Positions 7,440-16,206 of a stretch of DNA of 64,000 nt are shown piece after piece; position 1 is the stretch's first letter; each line of letters starts with the position of its first letter. The translations under genes were made by a program, and so were the position numbers. This DNA is from Treponema sp. GTDB lineage: Bacteria; Spirochaetota; Spirochaetia; Treponematales; Treponemataceae. The stretch spans positions 186,001 to 250,000 of the forward strand of contig JAGCNW010000014.1 in assembly GCA_017645785.1 (NCBI GenBank), given 5' to 3'. A model generated the notes under the pieces. That model saw only the letters and a list, made by a program, of their open reading frames with translations, had not been told where the DNA came from and ran no database searches.

Positions 7440-8561
7440 CTAGAATACGACGGCGATTGTCACGGGAACAGCAAAGTTCAACTTTGTGTTGTCCTTAGAC
7501 CATTCCGGCGTGAACTCAAGGCCCGCCTTTATTTTTGCGTTTTCATGCGGAACGTATTCAACGTACGGCATTGCCCTCAACTTTCCGCAAACTGAGTCAG
7601 AGTTAAAGTCGATGTAGTTTTCGATGTCCGCGCCCAAGCTGACCATTTCGGCGACGGGGAAATTGATTCCAAGTCCGTTGTAAAGGACATTGTGGTCTTT
7701 GTTGAACGTCATGTTGTTGTGAAAGGTGAGGCCGAATTTTTCAAACTCTTTTTCAAGGCGGGCTTCAATCGCGATGCGGTTGTTGTCCGAATTGTCCGAG
7801 TCAGTCTTAAAGGCCGCGCCTACGAGAATCGGAAGGCCTTCTATCATGTTCAAGCGCGCGTAAACGCTCGCCATGTTTACAAAGCTTTCGTTTTTGACTC
7901 CTGTTTCAGAATTGGTTCCTTTTGTGTAAGAAAGCTGTTCGTTCACAACAATTGAAACCGGCTCAAATTGCAAAAAGGCGCGCGCCTGGACGCCAAACTT
8001 TTTTGAGTCTTCGTAAAAGTAGGAGGCTACGGGAGCGATTTGAATTGTCACAGGTCCGTGATAATAGTCAAACAAGGCCTGGCCGTTCATAAGGTCGCTC
8101 TCTTCGTCCAGTTCAAAAGCTGACGACATGAATCCCAGCTTCTTTTCGTCAATCCAAGTGTTTACCCTAAAGCCTTCGAGCAAATCGTCCGTTCGCTCTT
8201 TGTAAATGCCGCCGCGCAGTTTGGCCACTTCGCCAAATTTCACGCCGGCGTACAACTTGGTAAAGCCCTTTACGATGTTTTTTCCTAGGACGGGCGAGTC
8301 AAAGCCGTCTTCCCAAAAGAAGCTCGGCGTGATTTCCACCGCGGCTTCATATTTTGAGCCGTCATAAACAAAGGCGATGTGGGTGTCGTCGTCAAACATG
8401 TTTTCGTCAAAGGCCTTTGTGTTATGGTCTCCGCTGACATCCTCAACTTCGACGGCCTTTAGCTTGGCTTGGATCTCGACTTTCCAGTCTTTTTCTTCTT
8501 CTGCAAACGCTCCAGCGCAAAGCGCGGCGCATGCAGCCAAAAATGCGATAGTCTTTTTCAT
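7440..8561 (-). CDS. Outer-membrane beta-barrel protein (porin-like)
   Basis: 373 residues with a signal peptide (MKKTIAFLAACAALCAGAFA, cleavage before EEEKDW). The mature chain alternates hydrophobic and polar residues in many short strands (for example TKLYAGVKFGEVAKLRGGIY and EAMVSLGADIENYI-like repeats) and ends in VPVTIAVVF, a terminal Phe as required for barrel assembly. No similarity to a named porin is recognised; comparable proteins are frequent in Treponema. It is transcribed alone from a strong promoter and ends at the shared terminator. Confidence 0.78.
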   Translation of the reverse strand: MKKTIAFLAACAALCAGAFAEEEKDWKVEIQAKLKAVEVEDVSGDHNTKAFDENMFDDDTHIAFVYDGSKYEAAVEITPSFFWEDGFDSPVLGKNIVKGFTKLYAGVKFGEVAKLRGGIYKERTDDLLEGFRVNTWIDEKKLGFMSSAFELDEESDLMNGQALFDYYHGPVTIQIAPVASYFYEDSKKFGVQARAFLQFEPVSIVVNEQLSYTKGTNSETGVKNESFVNMASVYARLNMIEGLPILVGAAFKTDSDNSDNNRIAIEARLEKEFEKFGLTFHNNMTFNKDHNVLYNGLGINFPVAEMVSLGADIENYIDFNSDSVCGKLRAMPYVEYVPHENAKIKAGLEFTPEWSKDNTKLNFAVPVTIAVVF

Positions 8562-8590
8562 AATGACTCCTATTTATTATTTTGGAAGTT

Positions 8591-8619
8591 AGTATATGCT
8601 AATGCAAGTTGTGTGTCAA
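8591..8619 (-). promoter_or_regulatory. Sigma-70 promoter of the porin-like gene
   Basis: On the minus strand TTGACA (plus 8614-8619), 17 bp, TATACT (plus 8591-8596); near consensus, consistent with high expression of an outer-membrane protein. Confidence 0.75.
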
Positions 8620-8704
8620 TAATTTTTTAAAAACTTTTTTGCGATTTTTTTCCGCGGGGCCTTTTGGCCAGGCAAGCGTTCCACCCGTTCCTTAAAAATA
8701 ATTC

Positions 8705-8733
8705 TTGACAACAGCCAAAATATCGGTTATTCT
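8705..8733 (+). promoter_or_regulatory. Sigma-70 promoter of the pentose operon
   Basis: TTGACA 8705-8710, 17-bp spacer, TATTCT 8728-8733. Transcription should start near 8740, a few bases before the palindromic operator. Confidence 0.75.
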
Positions 8734-8741
8734 GTTAAAAA

Positions 8742-8761
8742 TTGCGTGAACGAACACGCAA
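8742..8761 (+). promoter_or_regulatory. Operator for the LacI-type regulator
   Basis: Perfect inverted arms TTGCGTG (8742-8748) and CACGCAA (8755-8761) around AACGAA with a central CpG, as in LacI-family operators. Its centre is about 11 bases after the expected transcription start, as for the lac O1 operator, so the encoded regulator probably represses its own operon. Confidence 0.65.
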
Positions 8762-8777
8762 AAAAGGGCGTTTTTGA

Positions 8778-9809
8778 ATGACTGTAAGTGAAATTGCTAA
8801 AATAGCGGGAGTTTCCACCGGAACCGTTGACCGCGTAATGCACAACCGCGGCCGCGTAAGCGACGAGACCCGCCAAAAAATCCTCAAAATCATCAACGAA
8901 AACGGCTACAAGCCCGACCCGATCGCCCGCTTTTTAAAGAAAAAGGGCGAGTTTAAAATCGGCGTTTTGATTCCCTCCGTCAGCGAAGAAAGCGGCTATT
9001 GGCAGGAAATTTACGACGGAATCCAGGAAGCCTGCCAAAACGACTACGCTTCCTTTGGCTTTAAGCTGGAATCCTACGAATTCAAGCGCCCTGACCGCAA
9101 TTCCCTTAACGAGCAGTTCAAAAAAATGATAGCGTCCGATTGCGCGGCCTTTATCATCGCGCCTGTCATGCAGGAAGAAATTTTGGTTTTGCTGAGCGAG
9201 TCGCGCCTTTCGTCTCCTTATTGCTTTGTGGACTCGACGGTGCCTGGCTCCGACCCCCTTTGCGCCGCGACGCAGAATCCTTTGAGCGCCGGTTTTTTGG
9301 CGGCCAAGATTACCCGCCTTTTTGCCAAGGGGGAGGGAACGTTTGCCGCGATAAAGCCTTTCTCAGAATCATTCAACTTGAACGAACGAAGCCGGGGCTT
9401 TGAAGAGTATTTTACCGAGACAAAAAAAGGAAAGGGCGTTTTAAAGATTGCCCGCGGCGCCGAAAAAAAACACATTTACGAAGCCGTCGATTCTTTGGTA
9501 AAGGAATGTTCCGACTTGCGGGGCGTTTGCATCGTCAACAGCGAAGGCCACTTTGTGGGGGAACGAATCGCGGAACTTGGCCTTAAGGACAAGATCGCCG
9601 TAACCGGCTTTGACTTGGTTCCATCAAACAAAGACGCGATAAAAAAAGGAAAGATCGACGCGCTGATTTCGCAAGACCCAAAAGGCCAGGGCCAGGCGGT
9701 AATGAAGGAGATTTACAAAAAAATCGTCCTTCAAAGCGACGCGCAAAAAACAATAAGCATGCCTTTGGACATTTACTTTAAGGAAAACATTATGGAGGAA
9801 GAAATATGA
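8778..9809 (+). CDS. LacI-family transcriptional regulator
   Basis: 343 residues. The N-terminal headpiece [20 protein letters not shown] followed by [15 protein letters not shown] and the hinge helix region ([14 protein letters not shown]) are typical of LacI proteins. Residues about 60-335 form an RbsB-like periplasmic-binding-protein domain ([53 protein letters not shown]) that should bind a sugar or sugar phosphate. It is the first gene of an operon with a pentulose kinase and AraD, so the inducer is probably a pentose such as L-arabinose or L-ribulose (inferred). The stop overlaps the kinase start (ATGA). The ribosome binding site is weak. Confidence 0.88.
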   Translation: MTVSEIAKIAGVSTGTVDRVMHNRGRVSDETRQKILKIINENGYKPDPIARFLKKKGEFKIGVLIPSVSEESGYWQEIYDGIQEACQNDYASFGFKLESYEFKRPDRNSLNEQFKKMIASDCAAFIIAPVMQEEILVLLSESRLSSPYCFVDSTVPGSDPLCAATQNPLSAGFLAAKITRLFAKGEGTFAAIKPFSESFNLNERSRGFEEYFTETKKGKGVLKIARGAEKKHIYEAVDSLVKECSDLRGVCIVNSEGHFVGERIAELGLKDKIAVTGFDLVPSNKDAIKKGKIDALISQDPKGQGQAVMKEIYKKIVLQSDAQKTISMPLDIYFKENIMEEEI

Positions 9810-11389
9810 CGCAAGCGGAATTGGACTCATCATGCATTGGAATTGAATTTGGCTCGACCAGAATCAAGGCGGTTTTGATTGACGCGAATTTCAATCCGGC
9901 CGCGCAGGGCGCCTTTGACTGGGAAAATTCTTTGGTTGACGGCGTTTGGACTTACTCTCTGGACTTGGTTCAAAAGGGCTTGCAAACCGCTTTTGCCGAA
10001 CTAAAGGCCGACGTCAAAAATAAATTTGGCTTGGAACTAAAGAAGGCCAAGGCGCTTGGAATCAGCGCGATGATGCACGGCTACCTTGCCTTTGACAAAG
10101 ACGACAATCTTCTCGTTCCGTTCCGAACGTGGCGGAACACGATTACTGGAGAGGCCAGCGAAAAGCTTACCGACTTATTCAACTTTCCTGTGCCGGAACG
10201 TTGGAGCGCCTCGCACTTGTACCAAGCGATTTTAAATGGAGAAAAACACGTTCCCCAAATCGCAAGCATAAACACGCTGGCCGGCTGGGTCCACTTTAAG
10301 CTTAGCGGCCAAAAAGTTTTGGGAATCGGCGACGCTTCGGGAATGTTCCCGATTGATTCCGCCATAAAAAATTACGACAAAAAAATGTTGGCCGCCTTTG
10401 ACAATCTTGTGGCCGATAAAAAATTTCCGTGGAAGCTTGAATCTATTTTGCCGCGCGTTTTGCTTGCGGGCGACAACGCGGGAACGTTGACAGAAGCGGG
10501 CGCGAAATTTTTGGACCCCACAGGAACGTTTGAAGCCGGATGCCTCCTCGCTCCTCCGGAAGGCGACGCCGGAACCGGAATGGTCGCGACAAACAGCGTG
10601 GCGGCCAGAACCGGAAACGTCAGCGCGGGAACGTCAGTCTTTGCGATGGTCGTTTTGGAAAAGCCCTTGAGCGCGGCCTACAAAAACCAAATAGACATTG
10701 TCCAGACCCCGGACGGAAGCGCCGCCGCAATGGCCCACGCCAACAACTGCACCGGCGAATACGACAAGTGGATAAAATTGTTCGGAAGCGCCGCGACCGC
10801 TTTGGGCGCCAATTTTTCTAAGGGCCAGCTTTACGACACTTTGCTGGGATTGGCTTTAAACGGCGACAAAGATTGCGGCGGCTTGGTTCCTTACAATTAC
10901 ATTTCGGGCGAATCGATTACGGGCTTTGCAAGCGGCCGCCCGCTTTTTGTAAGAACGCAAAACGCAAACTTCACTCTGGAAAATTTTATGCGCGCTCAAT
11001 TGTTCACCGCGCTGGGAGCCTTGCGCGCCGGCATGGACATTTTGTTTGAAAAAGAAAAAGTCGCGCTGGACTCGCTTACGGGGCACGGCGGATTTTTTAA
11101 GACAGCCGGCGTCGGCGCAAAAATCATGGCGGCCGCGATGCATACGGCGGTAAGCTCGATGAAAACGGCGGGCGAGGGCGGACCTTGGGGCATGGCGCTG
11201 TTGGCCGCCTACGCTTCCGACAAAAAGGGAATGAGCCTTGGCGATTGGCTTAACAAAGTTGTCTTTGCCAGCGCGGAAGTCACAAAGACCGCTCCCGACG
11301 CGGCCGACGTTGAAGGCTTTAACAAGTTCTTCGCCAACTACAAAAAAGGCCTTGCGGTAGAACGCGCCGCCGTTGACAATTTAGATTAA
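9806..11389 (+). CDS. FGGY-family carbohydrate kinase, probable L-ribulokinase
   Basis: Phosphorylates a pentulose with ATP; L-ribulose is inferred from the AraD gene that follows. 527 residues. The N-terminal ATPase half starts with [16 protein letters not shown] (phosphate loop) and contains [25 protein letters not shown] and [10 protein letters not shown]; the C-terminal half has [16 protein letters not shown], then [20 protein letters not shown] and [15 protein letters not shown], the nucleotide-binding part of FGGY kinases. The family includes xylulokinase, so substrate choice needs the context. It overlaps the regulator gene by four bases and is 14 bp upstream of araD. Confidence 0.85.
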   Translation: MTQAELDSSCIGIEFGSTRIKAVLIDANFNPAAQGAFDWENSLVDGVWTYSLDLVQKGLQTAFAELKADVKNKFGLELKKAKALGISAMMHGYLAFDKDDNLLVPFRTWRNTITGEASEKLTDLFNFPVPERWSASHLYQAILNGEKHVPQIASINTLAGWVHFKLSGQKVLGIGDASGMFPIDSAIKNYDKKMLAAFDNLVADKKFPWKLESILPRVLLAGDNAGTLTEAGAKFLDPTGTFEAGCLLAPPEGDAGTGMVATNSVAARTGNVSAGTSVFAMVVLEKPLSAAYKNQIDIVQTPDGSAAAMAHANNCTGEYDKWIKLFGSAATALGANFSKGQLYDTLLGLALNGDKDCGGLVPYNYISGESITGFASGRPLFVRTQNANFTLENFMRAQLFTALGALRAGMDILFEKEKVALDSLTGHGGFFKTAGVGAKIMAAAMHTAVSSMKTAGEGGPWGMALLAAYASDKKGMSLGDWLNKVVFASAEVTKTAPDAADVEGFNKFFANYKKGLAVERAAVDNLD

Positions 11390-11403
11390 GGAGAACAAAA
11401 ATT

Positions 11404-12120
11404 ATGTCAGCCTACCAGTCATTAAAGGAAGAAGCATACGAAGCCAACATGCAAATCCCCGCGCAGCATTTGGCGCTTTACACTTGGGGAAACGTGAGCG
11501 CCTTTGACAAGGACAAGGGCGTCTTTGCAATCAAGCCGTCGGGAGTCCCTTACGAAAAGCTTACGCCCGACTCGATGGTCGTTCTTGACTTGGAAGGCGC
11601 GCGCGTAGAGGGAAACCTTAATCCGTCCAGCGACACGCCGACGCACATTGTTTTGTACAAGGAGTTTGCCGTAAAGCAAGGCGCCAAAATCGGCGGAATA
11701 ATTCACACGCATTCTACGGCGGCGGTTTCCTGGGCTCAGGCGCTAAAGTCCGTTCCGCTTTTTGGAACGACCCACGCCGACCACATCCAGAACGCCGTTC
11801 CCTGCACGCCCTACCTTTCCAAAGAAATGGTTGAAAGCGACTACGAGTTGGAAACCGGCAACGCGATTGTCCAGCACTTTGAAGGCCTAAAGCTGAATCC
11901 CGCCGAAGTGACGATGGTTTTGGTCGGCGGACACGGACCCTTTGCCTGGGGGAGCGACGCGCAAAAAGCAGTCTACAACGCCGCCGTCTTGGAAGAAGTT
12001 TGCAAGATGGCGATGAACACGCTTGCAATAAATCCCGGCGCCCAACCGCTCCCGGACTACATCATAAAAAAGCACTACGAGCGAAAGCACGGGCCCAACG
12101 CCTATTACGGACAGAAGTAA
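11404..12120 (+). CDS. araD: L-ribulose-5-phosphate 4-epimerase
   Basis: Interconverts L-ribulose 5-phosphate and D-xylulose 5-phosphate, joining arabinose breakdown to the pentose phosphate pathway. 238 residues, the usual length for AraD (class II aldolase fold). Visible motifs: YTWGNVSAFDKDKGVFAIKP for phosphate binding, the zinc histidines H101 and H103 in IIHTHSTAAVSWAQA, GTTHADHIQNAVPCT, and VGGHGPFAWGSDAQKAVYNA near the C-terminus with the third zinc ligand. The ribosome binding site is AAGGAG. No arabinose isomerase gene lies beside it, which is unusual for an ara operon. Confidence 0.93.
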   Translation: MSAYQSLKEEAYEANMQIPAQHLALYTWGNVSAFDKDKGVFAIKPSGVPYEKLTPDSMVVLDLEGARVEGNLNPSSDTPTHIVLYKEFAVKQGAKIGGIIHTHSTAAVSWAQALKSVPLFGTTHADHIQNAVPCTPYLSKEMVESDYELETGNAIVQHFEGLKLNPAEVTMVLVGGHGPFAWGSDAQKAVYNAAVLEEVCKMAMNTLAINPGAQPLPDYIIKKHYERKHGPNAYYGQK

Positions 12121-12125
12121 TGGTG

Positions 12126-12160
12126 AAAAAAATCCCGCGAACGAACCGCGGGATTTTTTT
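12126..12160. terminator. Bidirectional intrinsic terminator
   Basis: Stem TCCCGCG (12133-12139) / CGCGGGA (12147-12153) with a 7-base loop, flanked by seven A on the left and seven T on the right, so it can end both araD and the convergent NYN-domain gene. Confidence 0.88.
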
Positions 12161-12167
12161 GTCTTGA

Positions 12168-12968
12168 TTACTTTGGCCTATATTGCATGCGCGCGTAGCG
12201 GCTGTTGCGTTCCGACGGAAGCTTTTGCAGTTCAAAGTCGTCCTTTAGGTAAAGAATGATGTCGGAAAGTTTTCTAAAGCCGTAGTCCAGGGTGTCAAAG
12301 CCCGGGTCTTGGCGCTTGAAGAAGTTGCCCGCGGCGCTGACGTCGGCCCAGCCGTCTTCGGCGGCGTACTTTTCGTAGGCGTTGGTCAAAAGCTTGAAGA
12401 TTTTCCTAAACTGGCGGTCGGTCATTTTGTCGCCGGGCGATTTTCTAAAGAAGGCGCTGCGGACTTTTGTCACCTTGTGCTTGGCCTTTGAGTCGTCGGC
12501 CTTTTCTTCGGCTTCCTCTTCCTCGTCGTCGGTCAAGTTTTCAATGTAAATAAAGTCGTCGCAGGCGTTCACGAATGACGGAGGAGTCTTTTTTTGCCCG
12601 ACGCCAAAAACGTAAATCTGGCTTTCGCGGAGGCGGGTTGCCAATTTTGTAAAATCGCTGTCGCTTGTGACAAGCGCGATTGAGTCGTACTTGTCTGTGT
12701 AAAGCAAGTCCATCGCGTCGATGATCATCGCCGAGTCGCTGGAATTTTTTCCTTGAGTGTAGGCGAACTGCTGGATTGGAATGATGGCGTTGTCGTTTAA
12801 GTCGCGCTTCCAATTCTTTAAATGCTCCGAAGAAAAGTCTCCGTAAGCGCGCTTGGTTATGATGTGGCCGTGAACGGCGATTTCCTGCAAAATCAACTTT
12901 AACTTTTTTCCGGGAGTGTTGTCCGCGTCAATCAAAACGGCAATGCTTTTTTCACTTGTTTCTTCCAT
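12168..12968 (-). CDS. NYN (PIN-like) domain protein with C-terminal LOTUS/OST-HTH domain
   Basis: A LabA/DUF88-type protein of 266 residues. Residues about 8-150 form the NYN domain, a PIN-like RNase fold: SIAVLIDADNTPGKKLKLIL with the first catalytic aspartates, NSSDSAMIIDAMDLLYTDKY and SIALVTSDSDFTKLATRLRE with the others. An acidic linker (DDEEEEAEEKADDSK) separates it from a C-terminal winged-helix part (KMTDRQFRKIFKLLTNAYEK ... FDTLDYGFRKLSDIILYL), which matches the LOTUS/OST-HTH RNA-binding domain. The start at 12968 is chosen for its GGAG site; an upstream in-frame start at 12998 would lie in the promoter. RNA cleavage is a family inference. Confidence 0.88.
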   Translation of the reverse strand: MEETSEKSIAVLIDADNTPGKKLKLILQEIAVHGHIITKRAYGDFSSEHLKNWKRDLNDNAIIPIQQFAYTQGKNSSDSAMIIDAMDLLYTDKYDSIALVTSDSDFTKLATRLRESQIYVFGVGQKKTPPSFVNACDDFIYIENLTDDEEEEAEEKADDSKAKHKVTKVRSAFFRKSPGDKMTDRQFRKIFKLLTNAYEKYAAEDGWADVSAAGNFFKRQDPGFDTLDYGFRKLSDIILYLKDDFELQKLPSERNSRYARMQYRPK

Positions 12969-12986
12969 ATATAATCTCCGTGGAGA

Positions 12987-13015
12987 AGTATAGCGCAAAC
13001 GCGCTCGCTTTTCAA
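12987..13015 (-). promoter_or_regulatory. Promoter of the NYN-domain gene
   Basis: Minus strand TTGAAA (plus 13010-13015), 17 bp, TATACT (plus 12987-12992), about 20 bp upstream of the start codon. Confidence 0.6.
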
Positions 13016-13069
13016 TGTCGCCGCTAGACTAAAGCCGTTCCATCGTATAAACTGAACTTTGAGGCATAT

Positions 13070-14098
13070 ATGAAAAAATTTGTTGGTTACGAAAAAGGCG
13101 TTAATTTTGGCGGATGGCTTTCTCAGTGCGCGGAATACAGCGACGAGCATTACAAGACGTTCATTGTAAAAGAAGATTTTAAAAAGGCCGCTTCTTGGGG
13201 GATCGACCACGTTCGCGTGCCGGTTGACTGGCAGGTTTTTCAGCGCGAGGACGGCTCCTTTATTGAGAGCGGATTCGGCTACGTTGACAACGCGATTCTA
13301 TGGGCAAAGGAAAATAAGCTCAACTTGATTTTGGACGTCCACAAAACTTTGGGCTATTCGTTTGACGCTGGCGAAGACAAGAACAATTTTTTTGCCGACG
13401 AAAAGCTTCACGCGCATTTTTACGCTTTGTGGGAAGAGTTTTCCAAGCGCTATGTTAAATACGAAGAGATGATGGCCTTTGAGCTTTTGAACGAAGTCAC
13501 CTCTCCGTCTTACAGCGACGCGTGGAACAAAATTTCCGCCAAGGCGATTGAGACAATCAGAAGCCATTCAAAGACGATAAAGATTTTGATTGGCGGCTAT
13601 TGGAACAATTCAATCGACGCGCTAAAAGATTTGGCCGAGCCCGCCGACGAAAACATCGTCTACAATTTTCATTGCTACGACCCGCTTATGTTCACGCACC
13701 AGGGCGCGCCTTGGATTTCCGGAATGCCAGCCGACTTTAGGCTGGAATATCCGACGACCTATAAAAAGCACGACGACGCGGCGCGGTCTTGCGGCTTTCC
13801 GGATTTTGTAAGCCATGCCGATGACGAGTCAAAAACTTACGGCCCGGAATATTTTGTCAAAAAGTGGCAGGCCGGAATCAAGGTTTGCCAAGAGCGCGGC
13901 GTTCCCCTTTACTGCGGCGAGTACGGCGTCATCGACCGCGCCGCTCCCGAGCAAACGCTGGCCTGGTACAAGGACATCAACGCCGCTTTTAACGAATGCG
14001 GAATCGGCCGCGCAGCTTGGAGCTACAAGCAAATGGACTACGGCCTAAGCGACGACCGCATGAAAGGCGTGATTGCGGAATTGGTGAAGTATCTCTGA
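13070..14098 (+). CDS. GH5-family glycoside hydrolase (endoglucanase-like), no signal peptide
   Basis: 342 residues with the GH5 barrel: GVNFGGWLSQCAEYSDEHY, WGIDHVRVPVDWQVFQ, LILDVHKTLGYSFD, the acid/base Glu at about E142 in AFELLNEVTSPSY, YNFHCYDPLMFTHQGAPWIS with the active-site His/Tyr, and the nucleophile Glu at about E284 in PLYCGEYGVIDRA, then AAWSYKQMDYGL. The protein starts directly with the domain (GAGG ribosome binding site), with no signal peptide, so it should act in the cytoplasm on imported oligosaccharides such as cello- or glucomanno-oligosaccharides; the exact substrate is unknown. Two bases separate it from the YunG-like gene. Confidence 0.9.
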   Translation: MKKFVGYEKGVNFGGWLSQCAEYSDEHYKTFIVKEDFKKAASWGIDHVRVPVDWQVFQREDGSFIESGFGYVDNAILWAKENKLNLILDVHKTLGYSFDAGEDKNNFFADEKLHAHFYALWEEFSKRYVKYEEMMAFELLNEVTSPSYSDAWNKISAKAIETIRSHSKTIKILIGGYWNNSIDALKDLAEPADENIVYNFHCYDPLMFTHQGAPWISGMPADFRLEYPTTYKKHDDAARSCGFPDFVSHADDESKTYGPEYFVKKWQAGIKVCQERGVPLYCGEYGVIDRAAPEQTLAWYKDINAAFNECGIGRAAWSYKQMDYGLSDDRMKGVIAELVKYL

Positions 14099-14101
14099 CC
14101 T

Positions 14102-14548
14102 ATGGAATACAATTTTTTCGGCTGGCAGGGAGCGGATTGCGTTCCGACAAATCCGGCTTACGCAAAAATAAAAAATCCGCGGCACTTGTACGACTTGCTT
14201 TGCGAAATTTGGAGCGCGCAAACTTGCGCCCCGCGAATGAGGCAGGACTGGACGCCAAAGAACAAGACGCTTGGCCAATGCTCAATCACAGCCTTTTTGG
14301 CGCAAGACATTTTTGGCGGAAAAGTCTACGGCATACTTCGCGACGGCGGAAACTACCACTGCTACAACGTTGTTCCCACCGCAAACGGCGACTGCGTCTT
14401 TGACCTTACCAGCGAACAGTTTGGCGACGAAAAGCTTTGCTACCAAAATACCCCCGAACAGTTCCGCGACGTTCACTTTGCAAAAGAAGAAAAGCGCCTG
14501 CGCTACGAAGCCCTTAAGGCGGAACTGAAAAAGGCGCTTGGACTATAG
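14102..14548 (+). CDS. YunG-family protein
   Basis: 148 residues, not enzymatically characterised. The core shows NKTLGQCSITAFLAQDIFGG, then a histidine in GGNYHCYNVV and an acidic segment DCVFDLTSEQFGDE. This Cys-His-Asp layout is that of the YunG family, which resembles papain/transglutaminase folds, but no activity is established. The ATG is placed three bases after the GH5 stop, so both are probably translated from one message. It ends 8 bp before the polymerase gene. Confidence 0.7.
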   Translation: MEYNFFGWQGADCVPTNPAYAKIKNPRHLYDLLCEIWSAQTCAPRMRQDWTPKNKTLGQCSITAFLAQDIFGGKVYGILRDGGNYHCYNVVPTANGDCVFDLTSEQFGDEKLCYQNTPEQFRDVHFAKEEKRLRYEALKAELKKALGL

Positions 14549-14556
14549 GCCGCCCC

Positions 14557-15945
14557 ATGCAAGCCAAGACCTATATCGCGATTGACCTAAAATCTTTTTA
14601 CGCCTCGGTTGAATGCCGCGAGCGCGGATTGGATCCGCTGACGGCAAAGCTTGTGGTTGCCGACAAAAGTCGCACAAGCAAGACGATTTGCCTTGCGGTG
14701 AGCCCCGCGCTAAAGGCTTACGGGCTTGGCGGCCGTTGCAGGCTTTTTGAGGTTGAGGCCAAGGCGCGCGAGGTAAAGAAGCAGACCGGAAAAGACTTGG
14801 AGTACATCACGGCCGTTCCGCGAATGGCGCTTTACATAAAGTATTCCACCGACATTTACAACGTCTACCTAAAATATTTCGCGCCCGAGGACATTCACGT
14901 TTATTCGATTGACGAAGTTTTCATCGACGCGACAAGCTATCTTGCGCTTTACAAGATAGGCGCGCGCGAGCTTGCGGTCCGCGTGATTCACGACGTTTTG
15001 GACGCGACTGGAATAACGGCCACGGCTGGAATCGCGCCCAACCTTTACTTGGCAAAAATCGCGATGGACATTGTGGCAAAGCATATTCCCGCCGACAAGG
15101 ACGGAGTGAGAATCGCGGAGCTTGACGAAATTTCCTACAGAAAAAAATTGTGGAACCACAGGCCGCTCACGGATTTTTGGAGGGTGGGGAACGGAACCGC
15201 GCGCAGGCTTGAAAAATATTTTTTGCGCACGATGGGAGACGTGGCTCGTCTTTCGTTAAAGAATCCCAAGCTTTTGTACAAGGAATTTGGAATTGACGCG
15301 GAGATTTTAATCGACCACGCCTGGGGCTATGAGCCTGTCGGAATGAAGGAAATCAAGGGCTACAAGTCACAAGCCAAAAGCCTTGGAAGCGGACAAGTCC
15401 TTCACGAGCCGTACGACTACGAAAAGGCAAAAATCATCGTCCGCGAAATGGCCGAGCTTTTGGCGCTGGATTTGTTCAAGAAAAAACTTGTGGCGAATTC
15501 CATCACGCTTTACATAGGCTACGACGCGCAGACTTTGGGCAAGAACGATTTTGACGGCGAAGTGGTCTACGACTATTACGGCCGCCCCGTTCCAAAGCCG
15601 GCGGGAGGGAGCCTTTCTCTTGGAACGCACAGCAATTCCTCCAAGCTGATCGTGGAAAGCTTTGTCTCTCTTTTTGAACGGATCGCAAACCCCAACTACC
15701 TTGTCCGCCGCGTGAACGTTTGCGCCAACAACACGATTCCAGAATCGCGGCGAGAGCCAAGCCTTTTTGACGGCGTGGAAGCGGAGGCGCTTGGCATAAA
15801 GCCCGGGCAGGAGGAGAGCCTTCAAAGCGCCAGGCTAAAAATCATCGGCAAGTTTGGAAAGAACGCGATTTTAAAAGGAACGAATTTGCAGGAAGGCGCC
15901 ACGACCCGCGACCGCAACGAGCAAATCGGAGGGCACAAGGCATGA
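14557..15945 (+). CDS. Y-family (translesion) DNA polymerase, UmuC/UvrX-like
   Basis: An error-prone polymerase that copies damaged DNA (family knowledge). 462 residues. The catalytic palm shows YIAIDLKSFYASVECRERGL (first Asp and steric residues) and HVYSIDEVFIDATSYL (second Asp/Glu pair); GITATAGIAPNLYLAKIAMD and the helix-hairpin-helix-like region PLTDFWRVGNGTARRLEKYF follow, with a little-finger domain around residues 250-350. It resembles the polymerases of Firmicutes plasmids and phages (UvrX/YqjW type) more than DinB of spirochetes, and it is followed by a YolD-like gene as in Firmicutes. No LexA-type box was found upstream, and it overlaps its partner by ATGA. Confidence 0.9.
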   Translation: MQAKTYIAIDLKSFYASVECRERGLDPLTAKLVVADKSRTSKTICLAVSPALKAYGLGGRCRLFEVEAKAREVKKQTGKDLEYITAVPRMALYIKYSTDIYNVYLKYFAPEDIHVYSIDEVFIDATSYLALYKIGARELAVRVIHDVLDATGITATAGIAPNLYLAKIAMDIVAKHIPADKDGVRIAELDEISYRKKLWNHRPLTDFWRVGNGTARRLEKYFLRTMGDVARLSLKNPKLLYKEFGIDAEILIDHAWGYEPVGMKEIKGYKSQAKSLGSGQVLHEPYDYEKAKIIVREMAELLALDLFKKKLVANSITLYIGYDAQTLGKNDFDGEVVYDYYGRPVPKPAGGSLSLGTHSNSSKLIVESFVSLFERIANPNYLVRRVNVCANNTIPESRREPSLFDGVEAEALGIKPGQEESLQSARLKIIGKFGKNAILKGTNLQEGATTRDRNEQIGGHKA

Positions 15946-16127
15946 CCGAAAAAAATTACGACGACATAATAAATTACGACTGGGGCTGCGATTCCCTAAA
16001 AGACCGGATGCCCCTAAGCCAGCGCGCCAAAATCTTTTTGCCCTTTTCCGCCCTGACCGGCTTTGACGAAGCCCTGCAGGAAACGCTGCAAAAGGAGCTG
16101 GCCGCGATGGAGGAGAATGAGGAGTGA
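15942..16127 (+). CDS. YolD-like small protein
   Basis: 61 residues. The segment YDDIINYDWGCDSLKDRMPL followed by SQRAKIFLPFSALTGFDEAL is the hallmark of YolD-like proteins, which are encoded next to Y-family polymerases (UvrX) in Firmicutes and probably modulate them. This copy lacks the beta-rich C-terminal half of full YolD proteins and ends in an acidic tail (AAMEENEE). Translation is coupled to the polymerase (ATGA overlap). Confidence 0.8.
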   Translation: MTEKNYDDIINYDWGCDSLKDRMPLSQRAKIFLPFSALTGFDEALQETLQKELAAMEENEE

Positions 16128-16132
16128 GCGGC

Positions 16133-16148
16133 GGAAAAATATTTTTCC
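16133..16148. terminator. AT-rich palindrome after the YolD gene, weak terminator candidate
   Basis: GGAAAAATATTTTTCC is a perfect 16-bp palindrome ending 21 bp after the YolD stop. It could fold into a weak hairpin in RNA or be a protein-binding site; the T-run lies inside the stem, so terminator activity is doubtful. Confidence 0.3.
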
Positions 16149-16175
16149 CGGTGACATTCTATGACACCCTGACTG

Positions 16176-16184
16176 TGGTATAAT
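16176..16184 (+). promoter_or_regulatory. Extended -10 promoter of the small membrane protein
   Basis: TGG followed by TATAAT (16179-16184) makes an extended -10 element 23 bp before the ATG at 16207. Confidence 0.55.
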
Positions 16185-16206
16185 GGATTGTGTAAAGAGG
16201 CAAGAT

